Positions 25,939 through 36,004 are shown, counted from the first letter of the stretch. The stretch is 64,000 nucleotides of DNA from Chitinophagaceae bacterium (GCA_016720565.1 JADKKJ010000011.1:1240001-1304000); one strand, 5' to 3'. The notes: generated by a model not told the origin, from the sequence alone. Numbers and translations: made by a program.

Positions 25939-27046
25939 ATGAGAATCCCTTTCCTGTCATTCTCCGAGATTAACAAGAAAATAAAACGAGAAATACTCGC
26001 CAAATTTGAAGAGGTATTTGACGGGCAATGGTATATACTTGGTGAGAGGGTCAGAGAGTTTGAACAGGCCTATGCTGAATTTAACAGGGTTCAGCATTGT
26101 ATAGGAGTTACAATGGCCTCGATGCCCTCCACTTGTCATTGCGCGCACTGGGGATCGGTCCTGGTGATGAGATCATCATTCCGGCCAATACCTATATTGC
26201 TACCTTGCTTGCTGCTTCTTATGTTGGTGCAAAACCGGTATTAGTGGAGCCTAATAGGGATACTTATAATCTGGATCCTTTAAGGATAGAATCTGTCATT
26301 ACGGATCGCACCCGCGTCATAATGCCAGTTCATTTATATGGTCAGGCTTGTGAGATGGATAATATCCTGTCGATAGCACAAAAACATGGTCTGCATGTTG
26401 TGGAGGATAATGCGCAGGCTCAGGGGGCTACTTTTGGAGGAAAGCTCACGGGATCTTTTGGGATTTGTAACGGCACAAGTTTTTATCCTGGAAAGAATCT
26501 GGGTGCTTTCGGAGATGCCGGCGCTGTAACTACTGATAGCAGGGAAATTGCCGAAAGTATAAGAAGGCTGAGGAACTATGGTTCTGAAAAGAAGTATTAT
26601 CATGAAGTGGTGGGGTATAATATGCGGCTGGATGAAATCCAAGCGGCATTTCTGAGTGTAAAACTCCGGTATCTTATGGAATGGACAAGGGAGAAACAGA
26701 AATTGCCTCCTGGTATAATGAGGAACTTGCAGCGATAAAAGAATTAGTACTTCCAAAAATTGCTGACCAAGCTTCTCATGTGTATCATCTATATGTTGTG
26801 AAAACATCCAGGCGTTCGGAATTATCGGATTTTCTGGGAAAGCACGGTATCGGCTGTTTGGTTCACTATCCAGTTCCCCCACATTTGCAAAGTGCCTACA
26901 AGGAATTAGGGTATAAAAATGGAGATTTTCCCATTGCCGAAGAACTGGCGGAAACTTGTCTTAGTTTACCGATCTGGCCGGGTATGACAAGAGAGATGGT
27001 AATAGAGGTTAAGGACAGAATCAATGAGTTTTATGCCGGAAAATAA
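25939..27046 (+). pseudogene. FdtB/QdtB-like DegT family sugar aminotransferase, two frameshifts
   Basis: Three overlapping frames together make one DegT/DnrJ/EryC1 aminotransferase of about 369 residues. Segment 1 (from 25939) reads IPFLSFSEINKKIKREIL to QHCIGVT. Segment 2 carries NGLDALHLSLRALGIGPGDE, VEDNAQAQGA and the PLP-lysine motif SFYPGKNLGAFGDAG. Segment 3 carries IASWYNEELAAIKE to the C-terminus. Adding one A at 26112-26113 gives GVTNGLDALHL, and one A at 26700-26702 gives EKQKIASWYN, so both breaks look like homopolymer contractions. The intact enzyme would aminate the FdtA product at C3. It overlaps the next gene by 23 bp. Confidence 0.83.
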
Positions 27047-28013
27047 GCCTTTAGTAACGATCGGAGTCGCTTCATATAATAATGCAGAATTCATATTGGA
27101 GACACTGAATAGTGTCAACGATCAGACATATCCCAATATTGAATTGATAATTATTGATGATCTTTCAAAGGATAACAGCCGGTTACTGATTGATAATTGG
27201 AAACTAAAATCCAGGTATCCCGTAAAGACAATTTTTAATGAGAAAAATCTCGGAATCCCGAAGGTCTGTAATGTTATTTTGAATGCCTGTGACAGTAAAT
27301 CTGCATATCTGTGCCTTTTTAGTTCGGATGATATTCTGCTGAAGGATAGGATTGATAAGCAGGTTGCGATACTTGAAGATGCACCGGATTCAGTTGCTGG
27401 CACCTTTGGAGATGCTTTAATTGTCAATAATGAAGGGGAGGAAATAATGAGTTCCTATTATAGTATGATGGGAACGAACTTCCTTTTTTATACAGATCTG
27501 TTTGGCTCCTCTAATAAGAATTCGGTTTTAAGTGAAATCATAAAACACAATAAGATCCCTGCAATCTCAATGATTTACAGAACTTCGGTAATCAGGAAGT
27601 TGGGGGGATGGAATGAGCAATATTTTATGGAAGATCTTGATATGAATCTCAGGCTGTTGAACAATGGCTATACCTTCATTCCAATTAAGGATCCGATTGT
27701 AAAACACAGGAAGCACTCGAGCTCTGCCACCACGGTCAAACGAGTAGGTTATCTTACTTCTATTTTAGATATAGTTTCCCAATATCGCGGCACCAATGAT
27801 CAGATCGATGAAAGTATCAGGAAGAATTATATGGAATATGCACTTGCAGTATATCAGCGGGGAGGAAAAAATGCGGCTCCTTATCTGTTACAGAAATTTC
27901 GTTTTCAGAAAAATGTTACTAACTATTTCATGTATTTATTAGCCCTGGTTAATATACCTTTTTCATGGATCCGGCCAATCTATTCGCTGTTCTCTCGGAA
28001 TAAGCCCTTATAA
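27024..28013 (+). CDS. Family 2 glycosyltransferase
   Basis: 329 residues. GT-A fold: PLVTIGVASYNNAEFILETL, IIIDDLSKDNS and the metal-binding FSSDDILLKDRIDKQV at about 98-113; a later WNEQYFMEDLDMNLRL is the usual acceptor-side acidic region. A C-terminal extension of about 100 residues has no recognised domain. ATG 27024 and ATG 27033 are both possible; each overlaps the aminotransferase stop. Last gene before a 138-bp gap with no recognisable feature. Confidence 0.87.
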   Translation: MSFMPENKPLVTIGVASYNNAEFILETLNSVNDQTYPNIELIIIDDLSKDNSRLLIDNWKLKSRYPVKTIFNEKNLGIPKVCNVILNACDSKSAYLCLFSSDDILLKDRIDKQVAILEDAPDSVAGTFGDALIVNNEGEEIMSSYYSMMGTNFLFYTDLFGSSNKNSVLSEIIKHNKIPAISMIYRTSVIRKLGGWNEQYFMEDLDMNLRLLNNGYTFIPIKDPIVKHRKHSSSATTVKRVGYLTSILDIVSQYRGTNDQIDESIRKNYMEYALAVYQRGGKNAAPYLLQKFRFQKNVTNYFMYLLALVNIPFSWIRPIYSLFSRNKPL

Positions 28014-28151
28014 TCTTCTTATTTCTTACCGGTCATTTTGGGCAAATTTAAATTTCGCTAAAACGGGCAGGCTGCTGCTAAGTTTTTGGAATGCTGGATG
28101 TTGAATTTTTATTGCATGTTTTATAACTTCTAATGAATTAAAAAGATCACT

Positions 28152-29159
28152 ATGTATAAGCTAGGATTAATTGGATATGGATATTGGGGCCCGAATCTTC
28201 TAAGAAATTTTTCTGCTCAAAAAGATGCTGCTGTTATGGCCGTGGCCGATGGCAGGTTGGATAGGTTGGAGGGTGTCAGGAAGAATTATCCGTCAATCAT
28301 GACAATGCAAAATGCAGAGGAACTGATTGATATTAAAGAAATAGATGCCGTGGTTATTGCCACTCCTGTACATTCTCATTACCAACTGGCCAAAAAAGCC
28401 CTACTGGCAGGGAAGCATGTCCTTATAGAAAAGCCGATGACTTCCTCCGTGGGCGATGCGGAGGAATTAACCAACCTGGCTGACTCCCGTGGGCTTGTAC
28501 TAATGGTTGATCATACGTTTCTTTATACAGGTGCCGTCTCGAAAATTAAAGAGTTGATTGATGCTGACATCATTGGCAAACCCAAATATTTCGATTCCGC
28601 CCGTATTAACCTGGGGCTGTTTCAGCCGGATGTGAATGTGTTATGGGACCTGGCGCCGCATGACCTCTCCATGCTTTTGTATTTAGTGGATGAAAAACCG
28701 TTTAGTGTTAATGCAACCGGAATATCTCATACACATAATGGCATTGAGAACATTGCTTATATGACAGTGAATTATGAATCTGATTTTATCGCTCATTTTA
28801 ATTGCTCATGGACCTCACCAGTCAAAGTAAGACAGACCCTGATTGGCGGGGACCGCAAGATGATCGTTTATAATGACCTGGAGCCTTCTGAAAAAGTTCG
28901 CGTTTACGACACAGGTTATGATCATAAAACTGACGAGGATAAGAACAGGTTATTGGTAGACTACCGTACGGGTGATATTCAGATTCCAAAGTTATCACCA
29001 AAAGAAGCCTTGTCCGGTGTGGCAGAAGATTTTCTGAGTTCCATTGCAACTAAAAAACAGCCCCTGGCATCTGCTCGGCTTGGCTTAAAGGTGGTGCAAT
29101 TGCTGGATGCTGCACAAAAATCAATAAAAAATAAGGGAAAAGAAATAATCATACATTAA
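28152..29159 (+). CDS. Gfo/Idh/MocA-family NAD(P)-dependent sugar oxidoreductase (WlbA-like)
   Basis: 335 residues. LGLIGYGYWGPNLLRNF is the N-terminal dinucleotide-binding motif, followed by VIATPVHSHYQLAKKALLAGKHVLIEKPM, the EKP signature of the family (about residue 97). In UDP-GlcNAc3NAcA pathways a WlbA/WbpB member oxidises C3 of a UDP-sugar before transamination and acetylation. The next two genes are an acetyltransferase and an aminotransferase, giving a complete A-B-C type set. The required 6-dehydrogenase could be the gene at 52294. The stop overlaps the next start (TAATGG). Confidence 0.83.
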   Translation: MYKLGLIGYGYWGPNLLRNFSAQKDAAVMAVADGRLDRLEGVRKNYPSIMTMQNAEELIDIKEIDAVVIATPVHSHYQLAKKALLAGKHVLIEKPMTSSVGDAEELTNLADSRGLVLMVDHTFLYTGAVSKIKELIDADIIGKPKYFDSARINLGLFQPDVNVLWDLAPHDLSMLLYLVDEKPFSVNATGISHTHNGIENIAYMTVNYESDFIAHFNCSWTSPVKVRQTLIGGDRKMIVYNDLEPSEKVRVYDTGYDHKTDEDKNRLLVDYRTGDIQIPKLSPKEALSGVAEDFLSSIATKKQPLASARLGLKVVQLLDAAQKSIKNKGKEIIIH

Positions 29160-29647
29160 TGGAAAAGATAACCATCAATAACGACAGGCAAAGCCTAAAT
29201 AATGTCGAGATCGGCGAAAATGTCAGGATCTTCAACTTTGTCAATGCTTATGGTTGCAGCATTGATGACAATTCCAAAGTGGGTGCTTTTGTAGAAATAC
29301 AGAAAGGTGCCAGCATAGGGAAAAACTGTAAAATCTCCAGTCACACTTTTATCTGTGAAGGTGTACATATTGCCGATAATGTTTTCATCGGGCATGGGGT
29401 AATGTTTACTAACGACTTGTTTCCAAGGGCAACCAATGCTGATGGAAGCCAACAAACGGAAGCTGACTGGAAGCTAGTTGAAACCTATATTCAAAAAGGC
29501 GCCTCTATTGGAAGCAATGCCACCATACTGTGCGGGATTACAATTGGGGAGAACGCAATGATTGGGGCTGGTGCCGTCGTGACCAAGGATGTACCTGCCA
29601 ACACTATTGTTGCGGGTAATCCGGCCAGACATTTCAAAAACATTTAG
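29159..29647 (+). CDS. WlbB/FdtC-like hexapeptide N-acetyltransferase
   Basis: 162 residues, almost entirely hexapeptide repeats: VEIGENVRIFNFVNAYGCSI, KVGAFVEIQKGASIGKNCKI, HTFICEGVHIADNVFIGHGV and GASIGSNATILCGITIGENA, ending VPANTIVAGNPARHFKN. Similar to WlbB and to the dTDP-Fuc3N/Qui3N acetyltransferases FdtC/QdtC. It shares its pattern (VMFTNDLFPRA) with the acetyltransferase at 868, so the locus has two related enzymes. It probably acetylates the amino sugar made by the next gene product. Confidence 0.87.
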   Translation: MEKITINNDRQSLNNVEIGENVRIFNFVNAYGCSIDDNSKVGAFVEIQKGASIGKNCKISSHTFICEGVHIADNVFIGHGVMFTNDLFPRATNADGSQQTEADWKLVETYIQKGASIGSNATILCGITIGENAMIGAGAVVTKDVPANTIVAGNPARHFKNI

Positions 29648-29666
29648 TTTAAATTAAATATAGCAA

Positions 29667-30770
29667 ATGGAGAATACCAAAAAAATACCATGTCTGGATT
29701 TGGCAGGGCAGCATCAGGCAATTAAAAAGGAGATTTTTGAGGCTTTTGAAAAAGTCTATGAGAAGACAGCTTTTTCAGGGGGTCCCTTTGTAGAGGAATT
29801 TGAGAATTCATATGCAAAATTCATTGGGGCAGATTATTGTGTTGGTGTTTCTAACGGAACTACGGCTCTTCATTTGGCCATGCTTGCATTGGGCATTGGT
29901 CAGGGCGACGAAGTCATTATTCCCGCTAATACATTTATTGCAACCGCCTGGGGTGTTTCACACGCCGGAGCCACTCCCGTTTTTGTTGATTGCGATGAAA
30001 CCTGGAATATGGATCCCACAAAAATTGAAGCAGCCATTACTCCCAAAACTAAAGCTGTAATCGGAGTACATTTATATGGCCAGCCTTTTGATGTGGACGG
30101 AATAAAGGCTATCTGTAGTAAGCATCAACTTTTTCTGGTTGAAGATGCCGCACAGGCACAGGGTGCACGCTATAGGAATAAGACAGTGGGTGTTTTTGGC
30201 GATATAGCCTGTTATAGCTTTTATCCCGGGAAAAATCTGGGTGCCTGCGGGGAAGCAGGTGGGCTTACGACCAACAACGAAAAATATTTTTTGCACCTCA
30301 GGTCCCTCAGGAATCATGGTAGTACAGTAAGATATTACCACGATGAGATTGGCTTCAATTACAGGATGGGAGGACTGGAAGGAGCATCCCTGAGCGTAAA
30401 ACTTAAATACCTGGAGGGATGGAATAACCGTAGGAGGGAAATAGCGGCCCGATACCAGGCAGAAATTGTAAATCCAAAAATAAGAATGCAGGTGAAGCCG
30501 GAATGGGCCGACGGCATTTACCATCTTTTTGTGATCACTGCGGAGAACAAGGAGGAACTGGTTAAACACCTGTCAGAAAATAATATCCTGGCTGCTTATC
30601 ATTATCCGGTACCCTGCCATTTGCAAAAAGCTTATGCGCACCTTAAGTATACAGTGGGAAGCTTTCCCAATGCAGAATATCTTGCTTCCCATTGTATTTC
30701 ATTGCCAATGTACCCGGAGTTAACGGATAATGAAGTATCTCAGGTTATTTCAACCATAAATTCTTTCTGA
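29667..30770 (+). CDS. DegT/DnrJ/EryC1 sugar 3-aminotransferase (FdtB/QdtB/WlbC-like)
   Basis: 367 residues, intact. IPCLDLAGQHQAIKKEIFEA, SNGTTALHLAMLALGIGQGDEVI, PANTFIATAWGVSHAGATPVF, VEDAAQAQGARY and the PLP-lysine motif SFYPGKNLGACGEAG (Lys about residue 188). The GKNLGA form is closer to FdtB/QdtB than to WbpE. It is parallel to the broken aminotransferase at 25939, which it resembles clearly, so it could cover for that gene if the break is real. It could equally serve the oxidoreductase/acetyltransferase pair just upstream. Confidence 0.9.
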   Translation: MENTKKIPCLDLAGQHQAIKKEIFEAFEKVYEKTAFSGGPFVEEFENSYAKFIGADYCVGVSNGTTALHLAMLALGIGQGDEVIIPANTFIATAWGVSHAGATPVFVDCDETWNMDPTKIEAAITPKTKAVIGVHLYGQPFDVDGIKAICSKHQLFLVEDAAQAQGARYRNKTVGVFGDIACYSFYPGKNLGACGEAGGLTTNNEKYFLHLRSLRNHGSTVRYYHDEIGFNYRMGGLEGASLSVKLKYLEGWNNRRREIAARYQAEIVNPKIRMQVKPEWADGIYHLFVITAENKEELVKHLSENNILAAYHYPVPCHLQKAYAHLKYTVGSFPNAEYLASHCISLPMYPELTDNEVSQVISTINSF

Positions 30771-30822
30771 TCTAAAATTGGCAGTGCTTTATTCCTGGTC
30801 TTGATCGAATCAAACTTTCATT

Positions 30823-31821
30823 ATGCCTGATATATCTGTAATCATCATTTCCTATAACCCTGATATGAATGTGTTCAGACGGTGTTTGAAGGCCATAGCT
30901 GCTTTGGACCATGGCCCTCTTAAGGTGGAATACCTGTTAGTGGATAATAACAGCCAACCTGCCCTCTCGGAATATCAGGAAGTAAAAGATTTCCTTTCAG
31001 TTCGAACGGACACAAAACTCCTCATAGAAAGGCGCCAGGGCTCGGGCTACGCCCTTCTATGCGGATTCGCTAACAGCACGGCTCCCGTTCTTGTAACCTT
31101 CGCCGATGATAATGAGCCGGACCCGAATTACCTGCTTAGCGCGAAGAAACTAATGGATCTTCACCCCGGAACTGGTGTTTTCGGTCCCGGTATTATCAGG
31201 GTGGATTACCTGGAAGGGGCACCTGCTTATTTTGAGAAATTTAGGTACGTATTTCAGGAAACATCCATGGAAGGAACAAAGGTTACCAACTCTTCTTACC
31301 CGGACAATTTCTATCCCTACGGGACGGGGATGGTAGTCAGAAAATCAGTTACGATTGATTATATGGGTAAAGTTGAAAAGGGTGATTACACGACCATCGG
31401 TAGAATTGGCAAGGTTTTGACCAGTTGTGAGGATCTGCAATTGGTTTGGAATTGTATCCATCATATGAAGTTATCTGTTGGTCGTTCAGCAGATCTTAGT
31501 TTGAATCATCTCATCAATGCTAAAAAAGCCAATTTCACTTACTGGAAAAAACTAAGTTATGGAGGCGGTTATTCCTGGCTGCCCACACGGTTTGAGGTCT
31601 TGCCCGAAGAAATCGTTACAGTCAGAAATACTGGCCGGGAAATCAGAAAATCCTGTTTGCGCCTCGCCAAAGTCTTTGTCTATAATTTTTATAAGCCCCG
31701 CTTTTTCATCATCAGCGTGGCCAGCCAAACAGGTATATTAGACAGCATATTTTATATCAATAAAAAGAAGCCTCCTTTTTATCTCAATTGGGTAAGAAGT
31801 ATGCTTGGATTAGGCCGATAA
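30823..31821 (+). CDS. Family 2 glycosyltransferase
   Basis: 332 residues. ISVIIISYNPDMNVFRRCL at the N-terminus, LLVDNNSQP, RRQGSGYALLCGFANSTA and the metal site TFADDNEPDPNYL (about 90-102). The C-terminal part (from about residue 215) includes NHLINAKKANFTYWKKL and hydrophobic stretches, as in membrane-associated GT2 enzymes. It is followed after 1 bp by the next transferase gene. Donor and acceptor cannot be predicted. Confidence 0.87.
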   Translation: MPDISVIIISYNPDMNVFRRCLKAIAALDHGPLKVEYLLVDNNSQPALSEYQEVKDFLSVRTDTKLLIERRQGSGYALLCGFANSTAPVLVTFADDNEPDPNYLLSAKKLMDLHPGTGVFGPGIIRVDYLEGAPAYFEKFRYVFQETSMEGTKVTNSSYPDNFYPYGTGMVVRKSVTIDYMGKVEKGDYTTIGRIGKVLTSCEDLQLVWNCIHHMKLSVGRSADLSLNHLINAKKANFTYWKKLSYGGGYSWLPTRFEVLPEEIVTVRNTGREIRKSCLRLAKVFVYNFYKPRFFIISVASQTGILDSIFYINKKKPPFYLNWVRSMLGLGR

Positions 31822-31822
31822 A

Positions 31823-33018
31823 ATGAACAATAAAGGAATTCTTCTTTTTAGCACGCTCAATCCTTACCCTTTCTGGGCGGGTTCCGAAAACCTGTGGTAT
31901 GATCTGCTGCAATGGAAGGGCGCCAGCGAGTTAAAATTTGAGGTAAGGCTTGCCGATAGCCCGGTGACACGTAAAAAAGCAGAACATCTTTTAACAAATA
32001 ATATCGGTGTCTCTTTTTACAAGCATCATAATGTAAATTTTTTACAGCGGAATTTCTATCGTGTAAAAGACAGCTTGTTCAAAGCCCAGGACAGGACCCT
32101 GCCCTGGTATGATGAGATCGGTAAAAAGAAACCAGGCCTGGTATTTTTCAATGTGGCGGCCCTGGCCGACCTGGCCGACCTTTATTATGCGACAAAGATC
32201 TGCCAGAAACATAATATCCCTTACTGGTTATTGCTTCAGCATGGATATGAAGATTTTTTTGTGAGTGATGCGCAGGAACTGGAAAAACTGCAAAGCGTGG
32301 TAAAAGGCGCGAAGCGTTTTGTTTTTATCTCAAATAAAAATCGGGTAGCGCTGGAAAGGGCCCTGGGTGAAAAACTTACCAATGCCAGCCATACCGTAAA
32401 TGCCATTCCGGATCAGAAGATCCGTAAAGCAAAAGAATTAGCGGATCAGAAAGCGATCTCGATTTCGGGCACCGCCCATTTTTTAACCTGGGAAGATTTT
32501 CACCGCGTGATAAAGCCCAGCACCTGTTGCTGGAAGCGCTTTCGGCCGATGCCTGGAAAAACCGCGACTGGCAACTGTGTTTTATAGGCGTGTCAGGATT
32601 TGGAAAACAGTCGCTGCTTTCACTAATACAATTTTATAAACTGGATCCTTCAAAGATCAGGATCATCGACCATACAGAAGAAGTGCTGGAAGCGATCACA
32701 GATCAGGATGTTTTACTCATGCCTTCTCTTTCGGAAGGAACGCCTTTTGCCATGGTGGAAGCAATGGCCTGCGGCCGGCCCGCCCTGGGTACCCCCGTGG
32801 GAGGAATACCTGAATTGATCATTGACGGGGAAAGGGGATGGCTTGCTGATAATATAAGTGCTGAAGCAGTGGCGGAAAAACTGGAGCAATGCTGGCAGGA
32901 AAGAAAGAACTGGGCCAGCTATGGAAGCAATGCGCAAAAATTTGTATCGGTTACCTATAATTCGGAAAATTCTTTTCCTGAATTGATCTCCTGGCTTAAA
33001 AATGATCTTTCCTCATGA
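31823..33018 (+). pseudogene. Family 4-type glycosyltransferase, frameshifted
   Basis: The N-terminal part (31823 on) reads ILLFSTLNPYPFWAGSENLWY and continues to about residue 220. The frame then turns to nonsense and ends at 32587. The C-terminal half (DKAQHLLLEALSADAWKNRDW, then SLSEGTPFAMVEAMACGRPALGTPVGG with the E-x7-E motif) is in the -1 direction frame, ending 33018. One extra T in the T6 run at 32479-32484 would give GTAHFFNLGRFSPRDKAQHLL; an extra C at 32487-32488 would also work. Restored length is about 398 residues. The stop overlaps the next ATG. Confidence 0.82.
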
Positions 33019-33980
33019 GCCAGCCGGATCTGTCGATCGTTATATCTTCTTTCAACCGGGAAAATAAAGTCAGGCAAACCCTCGACTCTATTTACAGTAA
33101 TGATCTGGAGGGCCTGGGGCAAATTGAACTGATCCTGATCGATGATGGATCACCGTTGCCGGTAAAAAATTGCCTTCCGCCGGAATCGGCGATTCCTTCC
33201 TGCATCCATTTCCGATTAATAGAGCAGAAAAATGCGGGCATCGGTTTTACGCGTAATCGTGGCTTCCGGGAATCCACATCCAGCCTGGTTTTATTCCTGG
33301 ATGATGATATTATCCTGGAGAAACAGAGTATAAAACAATTGGTGGAGGCAGCAGCAGCCCATCCCGGCGCGGTGATCTTTGGCTCTTATCCTTTTATTTC
33401 ACACCAAAGCCGCTCACTGGAACTATTCGCCCGGAAACTGTTTAATTATGATGATTATACCACTACGCCTCAATTTAAAAGAGTGGACGCCATCACCAGT
33501 GGTTTATTATTGGTCTCTAAGGATCGCCTTACCGATAAACAGCATTTTTACAGGGATGATATGACCATTCCCGCGGCAGAAGAACATGAGATCATTTCAC
33601 GATTCAGGGCCCTGGATATTCCTATTTACCAGGCCACCCATATCCGTGCTATGCATAATCACCACCTGGAATTAAAATGGCTAAGTAACCAGCAGTTTAA
33701 ATACGGGCAGGCCACCGCGGAAGCCTTTATAAAAAGTCCCGAGATCCTGAAAATGGAAAAATTTGAGAATTTCCGAAGAAGCATGGAGCCCAAGGGCCTG
33801 AAGAAACTGGCACTTGACCTGTTTGGTTCTTCCATGGGGCGAAAAATAGTATTAGGCAGCTCGGCATTTTTAAACAAGGTATTTCCACGTTCATCGCATA
33901 ACAGAGTATTCGGTTTGCTGGTCACTGCTTTTTTTTATGCAGGATATAAACAGGGTACAAAACGTTTTGGAACAGTATAG
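33015..33980 (+). CDS. Family 2 glycosyltransferase
   Basis: 321 residues. LSIVISSFNRENKVRQTLDSI, LILIDDGSPLPV and NAGIGFTRNRGF with the metal site LVLFLDDDIILEKQSI at about 93-108; the central AAEEHEIISRFRALDIPIYQA corresponds to the acceptor-side acidic motif. It has no membrane helix except a weak one near the C-terminus. It starts inside the stop of the preceding glycosyltransferase (ATGA). Confidence 0.87.
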   Translation: MSQPDLSIVISSFNRENKVRQTLDSIYSNDLEGLGQIELILIDDGSPLPVKNCLPPESAIPSCIHFRLIEQKNAGIGFTRNRGFRESTSSLVLFLDDDIILEKQSIKQLVEAAAAHPGAVIFGSYPFISHQSRSLELFARKLFNYDDYTTTPQFKRVDAITSGLLLVSKDRLTDKQHFYRDDMTIPAAEEHEIISRFRALDIPIYQATHIRAMHNHHLELKWLSNQQFKYGQATAEAFIKSPEILKMEKFENFRRSMEPKGLKKLALDLFGSSMGRKIVLGSSAFLNKVFPRSSHNRVFGLLVTAFFYAGYKQGTKRFGTV

Positions 33981-33983
33981 CTG

Positions 33984-35096
33984 ATGGAAAAATTTTTCCA
34001 TGTGATCGATTCGGCAGATTTTAATCCCCTTTTATTTAACTCCATTAAATATTCGGACAGGGATACCTTTCAATACACCGTGATCAGTCTCAGCAATAGT
34101 GGACCCCTGAAAGAACAGGTTGAATCAGTTGGGGCAGCGTTCATTGCATTGGACATTTTACCCAACCGGAATTATATCTCAGGCTTCCGAAAGCTTTATG
34201 GGCTTTTTAAAAAACAAAAGCCATCCTATGTACAAACTCATTTATTTAAATCGAGTTTGCTGGCTCTCTCAGCCGCAAAGCTGGCAAAGGTACCTGTTAG
34301 GATATTTACGGGACATCATTCGCATGAAGTGCCTCTTTATAATCGTCCCTTACTGACCTGGGTGGATGGTATCAGCGGAAGATGGCTGGCTAATCATTCG
34401 ATCGCGCCATCGCAGGACATGAAAGCTATTTTTAGGCGATCACAAAAGATCCCTGAGAAAAAGATCGCCGTTATACCCCATGGGTTCGACCTGCAGGCCT
34501 GGAGAGAAAAAGCATTGGTTAAAACAGATCTGCGGGCAGAATTCAACCTGGAAGGAAAAATAATATTTGGCGCTACGGGCCGGCTTTTTTGGGTAAAGAA
34601 TTTTCCCCTGCTGATCCGGAGTTTCGCTGAGTTTGCGAAAAATAATAGCGACAGCGTGTTGCTGATAGCAGGAGATGGCGGAGACCGGGGAAAGATCGCA
34701 GCACTGATCGCTGAACTGAATATGAATGATCGTATCCGGTTGCTGGGAAAAAGAACCGATATCGCCTCAGTGATGGAAAATTTTGATGTGTTTATTCATC
34801 CTTCCCTGGCTGAATCATTTGGAATGGTCTATATAGAAGCATTTGCCCTGGGAAAACCAACCATCAGTTCAAAAGTGGGCATCGCGCCTGACATCATAGT
34901 GAACGGTAAAAATGGGTTGCTGGTGGATGCCAGTGATGGAGATCAATTAGTGAAGGCCATGCAGGATATGTACCAGCATCGAAGTAAATGGACCACTGTT
35001 TCCGATGAGCTTAAGACCATCGCTGATAAATATGATGTTCGAAAAACACAGCCGCTCTGCGATGAATATTATACCCTATGGCTGAACAAAAAATGA
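33984..35096 (+). CDS. Family 4 glycosyltransferase
   Basis: 370 residues. GT-B fold: N-terminal acceptor domain with KPSYVQTHLFKSSLLALSAAKLA and GHHSHEVPLY, then the nucleotide-sugar domain with GATGRLFWVKNFPLLI, LIAGDGGDRGKIAAL and PSLAESFGMVYIEAFALGKPTI, which has the E-x7-E retaining-GT motif (about 272-280). The C-terminus overlaps the next ORF start. Similar proteins transfer hexoses or N-acetylhexosamines in polysaccharide loci. Confidence 0.9.
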   Translation: MEKFFHVIDSADFNPLLFNSIKYSDRDTFQYTVISLSNSGPLKEQVESVGAAFIALDILPNRNYISGFRKLYGLFKKQKPSYVQTHLFKSSLLALSAAKLAKVPVRIFTGHHSHEVPLYNRPLLTWVDGISGRWLANHSIAPSQDMKAIFRRSQKIPEKKIAVIPHGFDLQAWREKALVKTDLRAEFNLEGKIIFGATGRLFWVKNFPLLIRSFAEFAKNNSDSVLLIAGDGGDRGKIAALIAELNMNDRIRLLGKRTDIASVMENFDVFIHPSLAESFGMVYIEAFALGKPTISSKVGIAPDIIVNGKNGLLVDASDGDQLVKAMQDMYQHRSKWTTVSDELKTIADKYDVRKTQPLCDEYYTLWLNKK

Positions 35097-36004
35097 GTCA
35101 ACCTTTTTTCAGTGTGGTCATCCCTACCTATAACAGGGAAAAATTAATTGGCAAGACCCTGACCACGGTGCTGCAGCAGACCTGCCAGGATTTTGAGATC
35201 ATCATTGTAGATAATTGTTCTACCGATGATACCGTGAAGGTCCTGCAACCCTTCCTGGCCGACACCAGGATCCGTTTGCATGTGCAGGAAAAAAATTATG
35301 AACGTTCCCGTTCACGGAACAAAGGAATGGAACTGGCCACCGGGAAATTCCTGACCTTCCTGGACTCAGATGACCTGCTTTATCCGCATGCATTGGAACT
35401 GGCCATGAAATATGCCAATGAGCATACCGATGCCCGTTTCTTCCATGAATATTATGAGAGCCGCGATACGGAAGGAAGACTGGTTTACAGATACCCTTTT
35501 CCTGCAAAAGGGGTAGACCTTCGGAAGCGCCTCTTCCTTGCGAATTTTCTTTCCTGTATCGCTGTGTATATTTCAAGGGATGTTTATACCAATTATCTCT
35601 TTGATGAGAATAAGGCCTCTCTTGGTTCAGAGGATTGGGATTTCTGGTTAAGGATCAGTGCGGATCATGATCTTGGCGTTATACCGGTGGTTTCCGCTGC
35701 AATTGTACAGCATGATGAAAGAACAGTAGCAGGGAACAGGGCAGCTGCCATTATTGACCGGAAAGAATATTACCTGAACAAGTACAGGAATGATAAAATG
35801 CTGTATAATAAAATTTCAGATTATCTCCCTGTTTTTGAATCCGGATTTTATCTCTATACCAGCACGGTAGCCTGGCAGTCCCGTAATTTCGGGAAAGGGT
35901 ATGGTTACCTGGCAAAAGCATTGCGAAGATCGCCCTCCATTCTTGGCAGTGCTGTATTTTGGAAAATTGCATTGAGTCCACTTAAACAAATATTCAGCAA
36001 ATGA
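35093..36004 (+). CDS. Family 2 glycosyltransferase
   Basis: 303 residues from ATG 35093, whose ATGA overlaps the previous stop; the in-frame ATG at 35078 would add five residues. PFFSVVIPTYNREKLIGKTL, VDNCSTDDTVKVL, RSRSRNKGMELATG and FLTFLDSDDLLYP (metal site, about 87-99) are classical GT2 features, and LGSEDWDFWLRI supplies the ED acceptor motif. It has a C-terminal part of about 90 residues without recognised domain. The last codons overlap the rfbF start (ATGA). Confidence 0.9.
   Translation: MSQPFFSVVIPTYNREKLIGKTLTTVLQQTCQDFEIIIVDNCSTDDTVKVLQPFLADTRIRLHVQEKNYERSRSRNKGMELATGKFLTFLDSDDLLYPHALELAMKYANEHTDARFFHEYYESRDTEGRLVYRYPFPAKGVDLRKRLFLANFLSCIAVYISRDVYTNYLFDENKASLGSEDWDFWLRISADHDLGVIPVVSAAIVQHDERTVAGNRAAAIIDRKEYYLNKYRNDKMLYNKISDYLPVFESGFYLYTSTVAWQSRNFGKGYGYLAKALRRSPSILGSAVFWKIALSPLKQIFSK

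Noticed and set aside
28014..28151. Minus-strand open stretch of about 40 codons in the gap before the oxidoreductase gene
   Set aside because: No start codon in frame and no similarity recognised; an open stretch of this length is not rare. The 138-bp gap shows nothing else clear.
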